From contig NZ_VFME01000001.1 in the NCBI RefSeq assembly GCF_006714895.1, positions 2,790,001 through 2,854,000 of the forward strand: DNA of 64,000 nucleotides, read 5' to 3'. The notes under the pieces are model-generated. The model was not told where the DNA came from, made no database searches, and saw nothing but the letters and a program-made list of their open reading frames with translations. Every line of letters starts with the position of its first letter. Positions within the stretch are counted from its first letter, which is position 1. Shown piece by piece: positions 1-10,194 of the stretch. The DNA comes from Gramella sp. Hel_I_59. GTDB lineage: Bacteria; Bacteroidota; Bacteroidia; Flavobacteriales; Flavobacteriaceae. A program made the translations under genes and the position numbers.

Positions 1-3000
1 AATGCGGTATCCACTATTACTTCCGATAGTTCAGAAGATAACTGTTTTGTTAGATTAACTATACCCAACCCAGGGGCGACCGATAATTGCCAGGTATCAA
101 ATCCTGTTGGTACGAGAGATGATAGCCAAAACCTTGACGATTCATTTCCAATTGGTATTACAATAATAACCTGGAATGTTACCGATGAGAATGGACTGGT
201 TGCAGAACCTGTAACGCAAGAGGTGATTGTTGAAGATAAAACCCTCCCGGTAATTGATCATAACGGTGACAAACAGGTTTTTAATGATCCAGACACATGT
301 GGCGCCAATGTGAACGTTGTAGCTACAGCTGAGGATAATTGTGAAGTTAGTTCTCCTGTTGGTGTTAGAGATGATGGGCTCGAACTCACAGATCCCTTTC
401 CTGTAGGCTCAACAAATATTTTTTGGAATACAACAGATAAGAATGGTAACGCCGCTGTAGAAAAAGTGCAGGTCGTAACAGTGGAGGATAATGAAAAGCC
501 TGTAGTTCCGATTCTTGAAGATATCACAGCGGAATGTTCGGTTACTTTAACTCCTCCAACGACGACTGATAATTGTGATGGAGAAATTACCGGTACAACG
601 GGTGTTACTGATTTAACTTTTGACACATTAGGAGAACATACAATATATTGGATCTTTACAGATTCTTCTGGAAACCCAACCCCGTCCGTTGAACAAAAAA
701 TTATAATTACTGATAATGCTCCTGAGCCGAATGCCATTGGAACTTTACCAGCGCAAACTTTTAAAGGCTGCCAGATTTCAAGTATTTCAGAATTTGTAAG
801 ACCAACTGCAACAGACGAATGTGATGGTCAAATTATGGGAACACTGGCGGAAGATTTTCTTTTCCCATATTCTGTTATTGGATCTAACATTATTGAATGG
901 GAGTTCGTAGATAGTCATGGCAATATCTCAGTAATTCCACAAGAAATTCAGCTTATCCCAGAAAACATCGATGGCGGTGAGTTAAAAGGATATCTAACCA
1001 CCGATGGAGCTGGTACTTCCAGTGAGGAAGTTGATATTACTGCATGTGCATCTGGTTCAAATCAAATTCAAATGAAACTTTCAAATGAAATTGGAACAAT
1101 TGTTCGATGGGAAAAATTTGAAGTTGGTACTGGATTTTGGGAAGTTATAAATAACACTTCAGATTCTTATTCAGTCACGTTTGATGCTTCTACTAGTGAG
1201 TCTACACTTTTTCGCGTATTGATTCAGAAAGGAACTTGCAATGAATACTCCAATAATTTTTACGCTCGAGCTATTCCACCTGATACGGCTCCCATTTTAG
1301 ATCAGAATTTATTCAACATTTGCCTCAACGAATCAGTTTCCTTAGTGGCACGAAATGGATTGACTGTACAGGAAGATGCTTTAACGGGAAAAGGAGGTGA
1401 TTTCCAAACCGGACAGTTTCCAGATAAACACAATCCAGATATGTGGAGAATTGATGGGGCTGCCGCCGCCTCTCATTTTACTGCAAGTGCTAATAATGGT
1501 AAACCTACAAATTGGGCTGCAAAAGGTGATGGTAAAGAGCTTGGATCAATATATTATAGTTCTGGAGCTCCAAAATTTGGAATAGCACAAGGAGATTATT
1601 CATCATCTTGGATAAAGAAGAAACAACCTCAAGTTTACCAAGGAGAATCAACATTAGAAACTCCCATATTCAGTTTAGAAAATATTAGTCAAGCATCGCT
1701 TGAGTTCGACCAGGCCTATAACTTAGTGAATAGTGATTATGCTACTTTGGAATTGTCCTTGGACGGGGGAAATACTTATTCAATAACCCTACAATCATTA
1801 TCGGGAGGAGATACCTGGGATTATTCCGACCCTGCAAAAGCCACAACCCCCCCCTCTTCACCCACCAATTATAATTTTGAAAACGATAATTCTACATTCG
1901 ATTTAACGCCATACGTAGGTAATTCTGAAGTTAGAATAAAATGGACTTTTCATGGCACTTCTGATGAAAGTGCTTGGGCTATTGACGGTATCTCAATTCC
2001 TATAGAACCTTTATTAGATGAAATAGAATGGACTGATGGATTAGGGAGTCCTGATAAACCTATTTTATCAAATGGTAGATTGGAAACCACTTATACTTTT
2101 ACTCCAGACGCTCCAGGATATCATGAATATGGAGCAACAGTTCTGGTAGATGGATGCAGGGCCTACGACCTAAAAGGAACAGCTATGGCTAATGTTAATG
2201 TAAATTATTCATATGCAGGCGAAAATATAATATATAGTGCTGAGGAATGTGGTAATAATACTGTAAGATTGAACGCCTATGATAATGCCTTAACTGCTAA
2301 CGAAAACTCTCACAAGGGCGCTTATCCGGATAAACCTGAGCCCTGCTTAACTTGTGATGCACCCGGAACGCAAGAGGTAGGAAAGTGGACTTATGTTACC
2401 TCAACGAATTCTTGCGAAAATGGCTTGTTCTCATCTAGTAACCCAACAAAATATCCAGATCCAACTAATGATCCGAATGCAACTTTTAGCGCAGGACCCG
2501 GCACATATACTCTTACATGGACAGTAGGTGGTTGCACAGATGACATAACTGTAGTAATTACTAACTGCGACAACGTTAATTTTGATGGGGAGAATGATCA
2601 TGTTGATTTCGACGACAATTTTAATCTTAGTGGGGCTTTTAGCCTTGAAGTTTGGGTTAAACCGGAAACTCTTTCCGGTAAACATACCATATTATCAAAA
2701 AGAGATGGTAACTATTCCAATAGTGCCCCTGGCTATGATTTAAGAATTACTAACGGCATTGTCTCATTTAATTGGGATAACACCGGAGTAATCTCATCAC
2801 CTCATAAAATAATTGATAATAGCAGATGGTATCATATTGCACTAACACATACCAGTACTGGGGAGTATCGACTATATATAGATGGCTTGCTTATGAAAAA
2901 CACAGGTGGAGCCGCTCCGACCGCAAACGATTATCGAGCGATTTTAGGTGCTATGGATATGGAAAACTCCCTAGAAACTAGAGATTTTTTTCACGGCTGG

Positions 3001-5169
3001 ATGGAAGAGTTGAGAATCTGGAATGTTGCGTTAACACAAGACCAGATCAAATTAATGATGAATCAGCACATCACGAAAGGCACGAATGCCGAGCTAATTG
3101 GTGAAGTCATTCCAGTTGCTACCGAATTGAACTGGAGTAATCTGGAGGCGTATTACCGAATGGATAACATAAGCTGTGGAAACCTGGATGCATATACCCT
3201 TGATGGCTCCACATTTAAAGGTAATTCTGGAAAACTATTGAATATTACCTCTCCTCAACAAACTACTGCGCCGCTCCCTTACGAATCGGCCAGTAATGGG
3301 AACTGGGATACTATGAGTACCTGGCTATATCCAGACGTCTGGGATGCGCCAAACTCAAAAGGTATTAATGATCAATTGATCAATTGGAATATTGTGGTTG
3401 CAAAACATAACATCACGAATTCTACCAGAAATATTAATTTACTAGGCTTAGTTTCTGAAAGTGGCACCATCGAATTTGAAGGTACTACCAATGTAAATAG
3501 TGGAAAAGGATCTGGAAACGGATTATTAATTTCACATTATTTGAGATTAGACGGGGTGATAGACCTGAACGGAGAATCGCAGTTAGTACAGCTAGAGGGT
3601 AGTATCATTGCACCAGAAAGCTCAGGCAATTTACAGATAGATCAACAAGGAAAAGCTAATAGTTACAATTATAACTATTGGACTTCACCTGTTTCAAATG
3701 CATCTGGTTTGAACAGTGGTTTCTCCTTAGATACTGTATTATATAATGGCGCAAATCCATTCACATTTCAGGCAAATTTTCGTGCTGCAGATGGAAGTGA
3801 CATTGTTATAAGCTCATACTGGTTATACACATTTAGTGGAGATGCTGATGATTACTTTACATGGCTGCAATTCGATGAAACCTTTAAACTAGAACCAGGA
3901 ATTGGTTACAGTATGAAAGGAACTTCAGGTGCTGCAGATTTGAACGTTCACCAGAACTATAGTTTCCGTGGTATGCCTAATAATGGAGATATTTCCGTAG
4001 CGGTTGGTGAGGATCAAAATTTACTAACTGGAAATCCTTATCCTTCAGCAATAGATTCAGAAATGTTCATTGAAGAGAATGCTATTCAACAGCAAAATTT
4101 CAATGGCTCACTTTATTTCTGGGATCATTTTGGTAAGATAAACACCCATTATCTGGAAGAATATGTTGGAGGTTATGCCGTTCTAAATAAATCCGGATCG
4201 GTATCCTCTGCGAGCTCTATAGACTCCAGAATCGAAACGGAAACAGATCTTCGAGGCTCAAAAAAACCAGGAAGATATATTCCGGTAGGTCAGGGATTTT
4301 TCATCAACACTCAGGGTGCTTCAAATCCACAGCGAATAACTTTTAAAAATAAATATAGAGTTTTTGTCCCTGAAAGTTCCGGAGACTCCCAATTCCACTC
4401 ACAGGAAGAAGATCCGAAGAAGTCGGCGGAGAATGAATATGAAAAGGATACCAGGCACAAGATTAGATTAAAGCTGGAATCTCCTAAAGGTTATCACCGA
4501 CAAATTCTTGCTACTGCAGATGTAAATACTACCGATGGTTTCGATCTTGGATATGATGCCCCGCTTATTGAAAACAATGTGGAAGATCTCTACTGGATGA
4601 TTGATGAATCTGAATTTGTAATTCAGGGTGTACCAGACTTCAATAAAGCCAGAGTTTTGCCTATAGGTTTCAAAATTGCAGAAGCCGGCGAGTATACTAT
4701 CAAAATCGATGAACTGGAAAATATTCAGAATGAGATCGACATATATCTTTTGGATACAACAACCGAAGAGTATCATGACCTTATGAAATCTGATTATACG
4801 ATGAGTACAGATAGTGTAGGTATTTTTAATGAGAAATACCAGATCGTATTTCAGAAGCTTGAAGAGGAAGTTTCCGAGGAAGTTGTAGAAGAAAAGCCTG
4901 AAGTAGAAGAAGAATCAGACCCAGATTTTCTGGATATGAGATATCTTCGCCAGACAGATGAGATTGCGCTATACAATCCTGATCTTCAGAATATAGATTT
5001 TGTAGAGCTTTACAGCGTATCTGGACAGAAAATAATGACCTTCAGCGAAATTCCTACGGAAGAATCAATAAGCCTCCGAATTCAGCAAAAATTGAGTTCT
5101 GCAGTTTATGTAGTGAAGATCTATGTTGGGGAAAAGAGCTATTCCAAGAAGGTGATCATTACCAAATAA
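1..5169 (+). CDS. Secreted multidomain HYR/LamG protein with T9SS sorting domain (5' end outside window)
   Basis: The reading frame is open from the first base, so the protein starts upstream of the window; 1722 codons are visible. The first ~320 codons are tandem HYR-like immunoglobulin-fold repeats (recurrent DNC...G..D and TW.vTDe.GN patterns, nt 1-960). A LamG/concanavalin-like domain follows at about nt 2575-3050 (SLEVWVKP, WYHIALTH, YIDG, EELRIWN). The last ~80 residues (nt 4930-5166) resemble a type A type IX secretion sorting domain: YSVSGQKI, a long beta-rich stretch and a basic end KKVIITK. Such proteins are exported by the T9SS and anchored at or released from the cell surface, often for adhesion or polysaccharide contact. 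An acidic Glu/Val-rich linker (nt 4860-4925) precedes the sorting domain. The ligand is unknown. The gene converges with rsmG, 7 bp away. Confidence 0.9.
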   Translation, partial: NAVSTITSDSSEDNCFVRLTIPNPGATDNCQVSNPVGTRDDSQNLDDSFPIGITIITWNVTDENGLVAEPVTQEVIVEDKTLPVIDHNGDKQVFNDPDTCGANVNVVATAEDNCEVSSPVGVRDDGLELTDPFPVGSTNIFWNTTDKNGNAAVEKVQVVTVEDNEKPVVPILEDITAECSVTLTPPTTTDNCDGEITGTTGVTDLTFDTLGEHTIYWIFTDSSGNPTPSVEQKIIITDNAPEPNAIGTLPAQTFKGCQISSISEFVRPTATDECDGQIMGTLAEDFLFPYSVIGSNIIEWEFVDSHGNISVIPQEIQLIPENIDGGELKGYLTTDGAGTSSEEVDITACASGSNQIQMKLSNEIGTIVRWEKFEVGTGFWEVINNTSDSYSVTFDASTSESTLFRVLIQKGTCNEYSNNFYARAIPPDTAPILDQNLFNICLNESVSLVARNGLTVQEDALTGKGGDFQTGQFPDKHNPDMWRIDGAAAASHFTASANNGKPTNWAAKGDGKELGSIYYSSGAPKFGIAQGDYSSSWIKKKQPQVYQGESTLETPIFSLENISQASLEFDQAYNLVNSDYATLELSLDGGNTYSITLQSLSGGDTWDYSDPAKATTPPSSPTNYNFENDNSTFDLTPYVGNSEVRIKWTFHGTSDESAWAIDGISIPIEPLLDEIEWTDGLGSPDKPILSNGRLETTYTFTPDAPGYHEYGATVLVDGCRAYDLKGTAMANVNVNYSYAGENIIYSAEECGNNTVRLNAYDNALTANENSHKGAYPDKPEPCLTCDAPGTQEVGKWTYVTSTNSCENGLFSSSNPTKYPDPTNDPNATFSAGPGTYTLTWTVGGCTDDITVVITNCDNVNFDGENDHVDFDDNFNLSGAFSLEVWVKPETLSGKHTILSKRDGNYSNSAPGYDLRITNGIVSFNWDNTGVISSPHKIIDNSRWYHIALTHTSTGEYRLYIDGLLMKNTGGAAPTANDYRAILGAMDMENSLETRDFFHGWMEELRIWNVALTQDQIKLMMNQHITKGTNAELIGEVIPVATELNWSNLEAYYRMDNISCGNLDAYTLDGSTFKGNSGKLLNITSPQQTTAPLPYESASNGNWDTMSTWLYPDVWDAPNSKGINDQLINWNIVVAKHNITNSTRNINLLGLVSESGTIEFEGTTNVNSGKGSGNGLLISHYLRLDGVIDLNGESQLVQLEGSIIAPESSGNLQIDQQGKANSYNYNYWTSPVSNASGLNSGFSLDTVLYNGANPFTFQANFRAADGSDIVISSYWLYTFSGDADDYFTWLQFDETFKLEPGIGYSMKGTSGAADLNVHQNYSFRGMPNNGDISVAVGEDQNLLTGNPYPSAIDSEMFIEENAIQQQNFNGSLYFWDHFGKINTHYLEEYVGGYAVLNKSGSVSSASSIDSRIETETDLRGSKKPGRYIPVGQGFFINTQGASNPQRITFKNKYRVFVPESSGDSQFHSQEEDPKKSAENEYEKDTRHKIRLKLESPKGYHRQILATADVNTTDGFDLGYDAPLIENNVEDLYWMIDESEFVIQGVPDFNKARVLPIGFKIAEAGEYTIKIDELENIQNEIDIYLLDTTTEEYHDLMKSDYTMSTDSVGIFNEKYQIVFQKLEEEVSEEVVEEKPEVEEESDPDFLDMRYLRQTDEIALYNPDLQNIDFVELYSVSGQKIMTFSEIPTEESISLRIQQKLSSAVYVVKIYVGEKSYSKKVIITK

Positions 5170-5176
5170 TCTGGAA

Positions 5177-5815
5177 TTAACCTTTATATTTCATAGGTAA
5201 GTAGACTACTTTCTTAGTATCATAGAAGTCTTCTTCAAAATAATCGGATAGCTCAAAAATCTGGGCTGTCCGATAATCCTGTAATTCTTCTGAAAGATCT
5301 CCGCCTTTTAGATACAGAATTCCGTTTTTGAAATCGTGTTTGCTTTCCTTGGCGATCTTACCTTTCACCCAACGAACAAAAGTTGGCATTACTGCTACCG
5401 CTCTACTCACAATAAAATCATACTGACCTTTCAGATCTTCTACACGCTGATTATAAGTGGTGACATTCTCAAGTTCCAGACCTTCTGAAACCTCATCGAC
5501 CACTTTAATTTTTTTACCTATAGAATCAACAAGATCAAATTTGGTTTCAGGATGCAAGATTGCTAAAGGTATTCCTGGAAAACCGCCGCCGGTTCCAACA
5601 TCCAGAACTCTTGATCCTGGAAGGAATGCCTGAACTTTTGCTATTCCCAATGAATGTAAAACGTGGCGAATGTATAATTCGTCAATATCTTTCCTGGACA
5701 CTACATTAATTTTAAGGTTCCAGTCCTTATATAACTCTTCCAGTTTTTCAAACTTCTGAAGTTGATCTTCAGTTAAATTTGGGAAATATTTCTTTATTAG
5801 TTCCAAAGCATTCAA
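5177..5815 (-). CDS. rsmG: 16S rRNA (guanine527-N7)-methyltransferase RsmG
   Basis: RsmG (GidB) uses SAM to methylate N7 of G527 in 16S rRNA. The 212-aa length fits the family. The SAM-binding glycine loop is VLDVGTGGGFPGIPLAI (about residues 70-86), and FIVSRAVAV is the family motif IV region. The N-terminus (KKYFPNLTEDQLQKFEKLEELY) matches the typical flavobacterial form. No in-frame ATG exists before an upstream stop, so the start is TTG at 5815. A -7 box (CAAAAATA on the plus strand, 5823-5830) ends 8 bases before it, so the mRNA probably has almost no leader. The gene is monocistronic as far as can be seen. Confidence 0.95.
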   Translation of the reverse strand: MNALELIKKYFPNLTEDQLQKFEKLEELYKDWNLKINVVSRKDIDELYIRHVLHSLGIAKVQAFLPGSRVLDVGTGGGFPGIPLAILHPETKFDLVDSIGKKIKVVDEVSEGLELENVTTYNQRVEDLKGQYDFIVSRAVAVMPTFVRWVKGKIAKESKHDFKNGILYLKGGDLSEELQDYRTAQIFELSDYFEEDFYDTKKVVYLPMKYKG

Positions 5816-5822
5816 TTTTCAG

Positions 5823-5830
5823 CAAAAATA
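5823..5830 (-). promoter_or_regulatory. -7 box of rsmG promoter
   Basis: On the minus strand this reads TATTTTTG, a perfect match to the Bacteroidota sigma-A -7 consensus TAnnTTTG. It lies 8 bases before the TTG start of rsmG. No clear TTG -33 element is visible at the expected spacing. Confidence 0.55.
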
Positions 5831-5964
5831 GGCATTTTTTTATGTCCATTTTTTCTGAATAAACAGTAGCTGAAAATTTTAATATTATAACTTTGAAATG
5901 TTTCCGAAGCAGATGCTACATTGAATAAAAGGAGCATTTTCAGAATCATTAAAAAATTAAAGAC

Positions 5965-7152
5965 ATGCAGGAAAAACTATCGAACCGAATTAATGCGATG
6001 GCAACATCCCAAACGCTTGCAATGGCAGCGAAAGCCAGAGAATTAAAAGCTGAAGGGAAAGATATTATTGGATTAAGTCTTGGAGAACCAGATTTTAATA
6101 CTCCAGATTTCATTAAGGATGCCGCAATACAGGCCATTAATGACAATTACAATTCCTATACGCCGGTCGATGGTTATGTTGAATTAAAGGATGCTATTAT
6201 TTCTAAATTTAAAAGAGATAATGATCTTAGCTATGATCGCTCACAGATTGTTGTCTCTACTGGTGCTAAGCAATCCCTGGCTAATGTAGCCATGGTTGTT
6301 CTTAATCCCGGAGACGAGGTGCTTCTACCCTGCCCTTACTGGGTAAGTTATGCTGAAATTGTGAAACTGGCAGAAGGTGTTCCAGTAGAAGTTCCAACCA
6401 GTGTGGAGACCAGTTTTAAGATCACTCCAGAACAACTGGAAGCATCTATCACTCCTAAAACCAAAATGATCTGGTATAGCTCTCCGTGTAATCCAAGTGG
6501 AATGGTGTACAGCAAGGAAGAATTAAGAGCACTCGCTGATGTACTTAAACAATATCCAGATATAGTGGTGGTAAGCGATGAAATCTACGAGCATATCAAT
6601 TTTGTAGGAGATCATGCTTCCATGGCTCAATTCGAAGATATGTATGACCGAACGGTGACAGTGAATGGTGTTTCAAAAGCATTTGCCATGACCGGATGGA
6701 GAATTGGATATATTGGAGCTCCGGCTTATATCGCTCGAGCCTGTAATAAAATGCAGGGACAAATCACCAGTGGTGCGAACTGTATTGCGCAGCGTGCTGT
6801 GATCACTGCTCTGGAAGCTCCGGTAAGCAAGATTAGTCATATGATCGATACTTTTAAATCAAGAAGAAAGCTCATTATTGATCACCTGAATGAGATTGAC
6901 GGATTTGTTACTACCGAACCTGAGGGAGCGTTTTATGTATTCCCTAATATTTCGGCCTTCTTCGGAAAGACTATCGATGGTACTAAAATTGAAAACGCAA
7001 GTGACTTTTCGATGTTATTATTGGAAAAAGCGAATGTTGCCACAGTAACTGGTGAAGCTTTTGGAAATCCTGACTGTATTCGTATTTCATATGCCGCAAG
7101 TGAAAGTCAGATCGAAGAAGCTATTAAAAGAATAAAAGAAGTGTTATCATAA
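5965..7152 (+). CDS. aspC: Pyridoxal-phosphate aminotransferase, aspartate aminotransferase type (class I)
   Basis: This 395-aa fold-type I aminotransferase most likely interconverts aspartate and oxaloacetate with 2-oxoglutarate/glutamate. Visible landmarks are the N-terminal LGEPDFNTPDF segment, the SSPCNPSGMVY motif, the VVVSDEIYEH strand with the PLP-ring aspartate, and the Schiff-base lysine K238 in VSKAFAMTGWRIGY. The arginine that binds the substrate carboxylate is in CIRISYAAS near the C-terminus. These features belong to the aspartate aminotransferase I-gamma group. The ATG at 5965 is the only sensible start. The gene ends at a strong bidirectional terminator shared with trkH. Substrate range within the class is inferred. 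Confidence 0.9.
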   Translation: MQEKLSNRINAMATSQTLAMAAKARELKAEGKDIIGLSLGEPDFNTPDFIKDAAIQAINDNYNSYTPVDGYVELKDAIISKFKRDNDLSYDRSQIVVSTGAKQSLANVAMVVLNPGDEVLLPCPYWVSYAEIVKLAEGVPVEVPTSVETSFKITPEQLEASITPKTKMIWYSSPCNPSGMVYSKEELRALADVLKQYPDIVVVSDEIYEHINFVGDHASMAQFEDMYDRTVTVNGVSKAFAMTGWRIGYIGAPAYIARACNKMQGQITSGANCIAQRAVITALEAPVSKISHMIDTFKSRRKLIIDHLNEIDGFVTTEPEGAFYVFPNISAFFGKTIDGTKIENASDFSMLLLEKANVATVTGEAFGNPDCIRISYAASESQIEEAIKRIKEVLS

Positions 7153-7171
7153 TTGCAGTTATACACAAAAC

Positions 7172-7201
7172 AAAAAAAAACCGGCCAAGGCCGGTTTTTT
7201 T
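7172..7201 (+). terminator. Bidirectional terminator between aspC and trkH
   Basis: A perfect 6-bp GC stem (CCGGCC-AA-GGCCGG, 7181-7194) is flanked by nine A on the left and seven T on the right. It can therefore stop transcription from both the aminotransferase gene and the converging trkH gene. Confidence 0.9.
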
Positions 7202-7217
7202 GTTCGATAAATTCAGA

Positions 7218-8714
7218 TTATCTGTTGCGCCAGAAGAATGGCGTTAATATGATAAGTACCGTAAACAGTTCCAGTCTACCTATCAGCATTAAGAAAGCTG
7301 ACCACCATTTTCCGAAATCTGATAAAATATCAAAATTGTTCACGGGACTCAAACCTCCAAAGGCTGGACCGATATTCCCCAGTGAAGATGCAGCACCTCC
7401 AATGGCCGTTTGAAAATCCAACCCCATTCCTGCAAATACTACTGCACCAATAATAAAGGAGAGCATATATAGTATAAAAAAGCCCAGAATATTAAAAACG
7501 ATCTCTTTACTAATCGACTTCCCATTGAATCGTACCGGAAGTATCGCGTTGGGATGTAAGGTTCTCTTAAATTCGATGATTCCGTTCTTGATCATGATAA
7601 TATGACGCATCACTTTCACTCCCCCAGCGGTACTCCCTGCGGAACCACCCAAAAAGAACAATCCAAAATAGAGAATAGTTAGAAAAGGCGTCCACATCGT
7701 ATAATCGGCAGAAACAAATCCGGTAGTGGTGATCACGGTTAAAACCTGGAACAGAGAATGTCTGAAGGCGCTTTCGGCTTCACCCCAAACCATTGGATGC
7801 TCAATACTTGAAATTGCAACATCTGCCTGGAAATAAACCACAAGTGCTGAAATTGCCGTAAATCCAAAGATGAAAAACATGTACCACTTAAACTCATCAT
7901 CATGCAGAATTTTCTGCACCTGACCCTTAAAAGCAAAATAACTCAATACAAAGTTACTTCCCGCCAGCAGCATAAAAAGTATGATGATATACTGAATTAC
8001 AGGGTTATCGTTCCAGTAAGCTAAACTTGCGTTCTTGGTAGAAAAACCTCCCGTGGATAATGTGCTAAAGGCATGATTAATAGCATCAAAAAAGGTCATT
8101 CCAGCTACCCATAGAAGGATAGTTTCGGCTACCGTATAGGAAACATAGATAAGCCATAGACGCTTGGCGGTATCTGTAATACGCGGTTTTAATTTGTCTG
8201 CGCTTGGTCCCGGGGACTCAGCAGAGAATAATTGCATCCCTCCTATTCCAAGCAATGGCAGGATCGCTATGGCTAGAACGATAATTCCCATTCCGCCAAT
8301 CCAGTGGGTGAGACTTCTCCAAAATAGAATTCCCTTTGGGATCGCTTCAATATCATTAAGAATGGAAGCACCGGTAGTGGTGTATCCAGACATAGTTTCG
8401 AAAAACGCATTTGTAAAAGTTGGTATAGACTCACTAATGAGGTAAGGGAGACTACCACTTAAGGCCATAAAGATCCATCCAAAAGTCACAATAATATAAC
8501 CTTCTCTTTTCTTTACTTCCTTACTATGGCCACGGGTAGTGAACATGAGCAAGGTCCCCGTAAATAATGTTACAAGAGCAGCGGTTGAAATTTCAAGAGT
8601 TACCCCATCGTCATATATATAACTTACAAGGGTCGCCAAAAGCATAAAGCCACCATTACACAGCAGCAATAATCCCATCACATGAAGAATTATCTGATAA
8701 TTCAATCTGGGCAT
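7218..8714 (-). CDS. trkH: TrkH-type potassium uptake channel subunit
   Basis: This 498-aa inner-membrane protein belongs to the superfamily of K+ transporters with four M1-P-M2 repeats. Many hydrophobic helices are visible, together with four pore-loop glycine motifs: TTTGASIL, STGGFSTKN, TTGFVSADY and LGNIGPAFGG. TrkH conducts K+ and needs the cytoplasmic regulator TrkA. Its ATG overlaps the last base of the trkA stop codon (8714), so translation of the pair is probably coupled. The gene ends at the bidirectional terminator near 7180. Confidence 0.95.
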   Translation of the reverse strand: MPRLNYQIILHVMGLLLLCNGGFMLLATLVSYIYDDGVTLEISTAALVTLFTGTLLMFTTRGHSKEVKKREGYIIVTFGWIFMALSGSLPYLISESIPTFTNAFFETMSGYTTTGASILNDIEAIPKGILFWRSLTHWIGGMGIIVLAIAILPLLGIGGMQLFSAESPGPSADKLKPRITDTAKRLWLIYVSYTVAETILLWVAGMTFFDAINHAFSTLSTGGFSTKNASLAYWNDNPVIQYIIILFMLLAGSNFVLSYFAFKGQVQKILHDDEFKWYMFFIFGFTAISALVVYFQADVAISSIEHPMVWGEAESAFRHSLFQVLTVITTTGFVSADYTMWTPFLTILYFGLFFLGGSAGSTAGGVKVMRHIIMIKNGIIEFKRTLHPNAILPVRFNGKSISKEIVFNILGFFILYMLSFIIGAVVFAGMGLDFQTAIGGAASSLGNIGPAFGGLSPVNNFDILSDFGKWWSAFLMLIGRLELFTVLIILTPFFWRNR

Positions 8715-10063
8715 TAGAGGAAAAGTTTTTCTACTTTGTTAATAGATCGTGGTAAACAACAAACCACAATTCTGTCTCCGGGTTTGATTAGAAAGTCACC
8801 TAAAGCGATCAAACCTTTGCCATCGCGAATAATTCCACCGATAATTGCTGAACGCGGGAAATCCAAATCCTTGATCTTTTTATTTGAAACCTGAGAATTT
8901 GGTTTTACGATAAACTCCAGAAGCTCGGCATTCATATTATTCAGCTTGGTCATCGCTACGACCTCACCTTTTCTTACATAACGGAAAATATTATTTGCCG
9001 CCAGTAGTTTTTTATTAATTAGTGTATCAATACCAATAGAGTGACTTAGTTGAAAATAATCCATATTCTCGACCAAAGAGATGGTTTTCTTAACACTCTT
9101 CGATTTAGCTACAAGGCAGGACATGATATTAGTCTCTGAATTCCCCGTTACAGCAATAAAAGCATCCATATCATGAATGTTTTCTTCCTCCAGTAATTCA
9201 ACATTGCGACCATCGCCGTTGATAATCAAAACATTTGGAAGTTCATCTGCCAGTTCATATGCCTTTTCACGATCTTTCTCTACCAACTTAACGTGAAAAT
9301 TGTTACGACAAAGATCCTGTGCAGTTTTTCTACCAATCTTACTACCTCCAAGAACCATTATATTCTTAATATCCTGCCTGACTTTTCCGGTAAGTTTGTA
9401 TAACTCCTCTACACCATTTTTTAAGGTAATAAAATAAACCTGATCACCTTCTTTAAATTGGGTATCTCCTCTAGGTATCAACGTGTATTGAGTTCCAAAT
9501 CTCTGAATTGCAATTGGAACAAAATTTAATTCTGGAAAGATTTTGGCTGCTTCCTTTACTGTCTTTCCCACAAAGGTCGCGGTTCTGGACAAACTCACAC
9601 CAATCATGGTTAGTGCACCCTCCTCAAATTCGTAGCTATCATTGAACGCCGACTGATTCAGCAGCAATTCGATTTCACGCGATGCAAGGGCTTCCGGAGA
9701 AATAAGTTCATCTATCCCGAAACGGGTGAATCCCAGTTCCCCCTGATTTTCGAGATATTCGGTATTAGAAATTCTTGCGATCGTCCTTTTTGCTCCAAGC
9801 TGCTTGGCCAGTACACATACCGTAATATTAGTAGCCTCACTTGAGGTAACACTAATTACCATGTCTGTATGTTTCACCTGCGCATCCTTCAATATTCTGA
9901 TGGAGCTGGCATCGCCTTTAATGGTCCTAATATCCAGATGAGTATCAGCATAAGCAAGATTATCTCTGTTTGGGTCAATTAGCGTAATATCCTGAGATTC
10001 AAAGGAGAGTAATTTAGCTAAATGAAATCCTACTTCACCTGCGCCGGCGATAATTATTTTCAT
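8714..10063 (-). CDS. trkA: Trk system potassium uptake regulator TrkA
   Basis: TrkA is the cytosolic NAD(H)/nucleotide-binding gating ring of the Trk K+ channel. The 449-aa protein has two RCK units, each a Rossmann domain followed by a TrkA-C domain. The first glycine motif is IIAGAGEVGFHLAKLL at the N-terminus, and the second is IMVLGGSKIGRKTAQDL near residue 230. The TrkA-C parts contain FVGKTVKEAAKIFP and FPRSAIIGGIIRDG. The gene starts with ATG at 10063 and is divergent from menG. It forms a two-gene operon with trkH. Confidence 0.95.
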   Translation of the reverse strand: MKIIIAGAGEVGFHLAKLLSFESQDITLIDPNRDNLAYADTHLDIRTIKGDASSIRILKDAQVKHTDMVISVTSSEATNITVCVLAKQLGAKRTIARISNTEYLENQGELGFTRFGIDELISPEALASREIELLLNQSAFNDSYEFEEGALTMIGVSLSRTATFVGKTVKEAAKIFPELNFVPIAIQRFGTQYTLIPRGDTQFKEGDQVYFITLKNGVEELYKLTGKVRQDIKNIMVLGGSKIGRKTAQDLCRNNFHVKLVEKDREKAYELADELPNVLIINGDGRNVELLEEENIHDMDAFIAVTGNSETNIMSCLVAKSKSVKKTISLVENMDYFQLSHSIGIDTLINKKLLAANNIFRYVRKGEVVAMTKLNNMNAELLEFIVKPNSQVSNKKIKDLDFPRSAIIGGIIRDGKGLIALGDFLIKPGDRIVVCCLPRSINKVEKLFL

Positions 10064-10171
10064 ATAACAGCTTCAAATTGTGAAAGCAAAGTTAAGTTAT
10101 TTTGCAGAAAGGAAAAATCTCTTTTCAGAGATAAATAATCGGCTAATATCCATTATTTTCTACATATCGGT

Positions 10172-10179
10172 TATCTTTG
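10172..10179 (+). promoter_or_regulatory. -7 box of menG/ubiE-porT promoter
   Basis: TATCTTTG matches TAnnTTTG and lies 16 bases before the ATG at 10195. It includes the in-frame TTG at 10177, which argues that translation starts at the ATG and not at that TTG. Confidence 0.5.
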
Positions 10180-10194
10180 AAGCAAATTTCACCT

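Noticed and set aside
258..737. 159-codon open frame antisense to the HYR region
   Set aside because: It mirrors the repetitive HYR coding sequence in another frame and has no domain or start context of its own.
10177..10179. TTG as the start of menG/ubiE
   Set aside because: It lies inside the -7 promoter box TATCTTTG; the ATG at 10195 is a better start.
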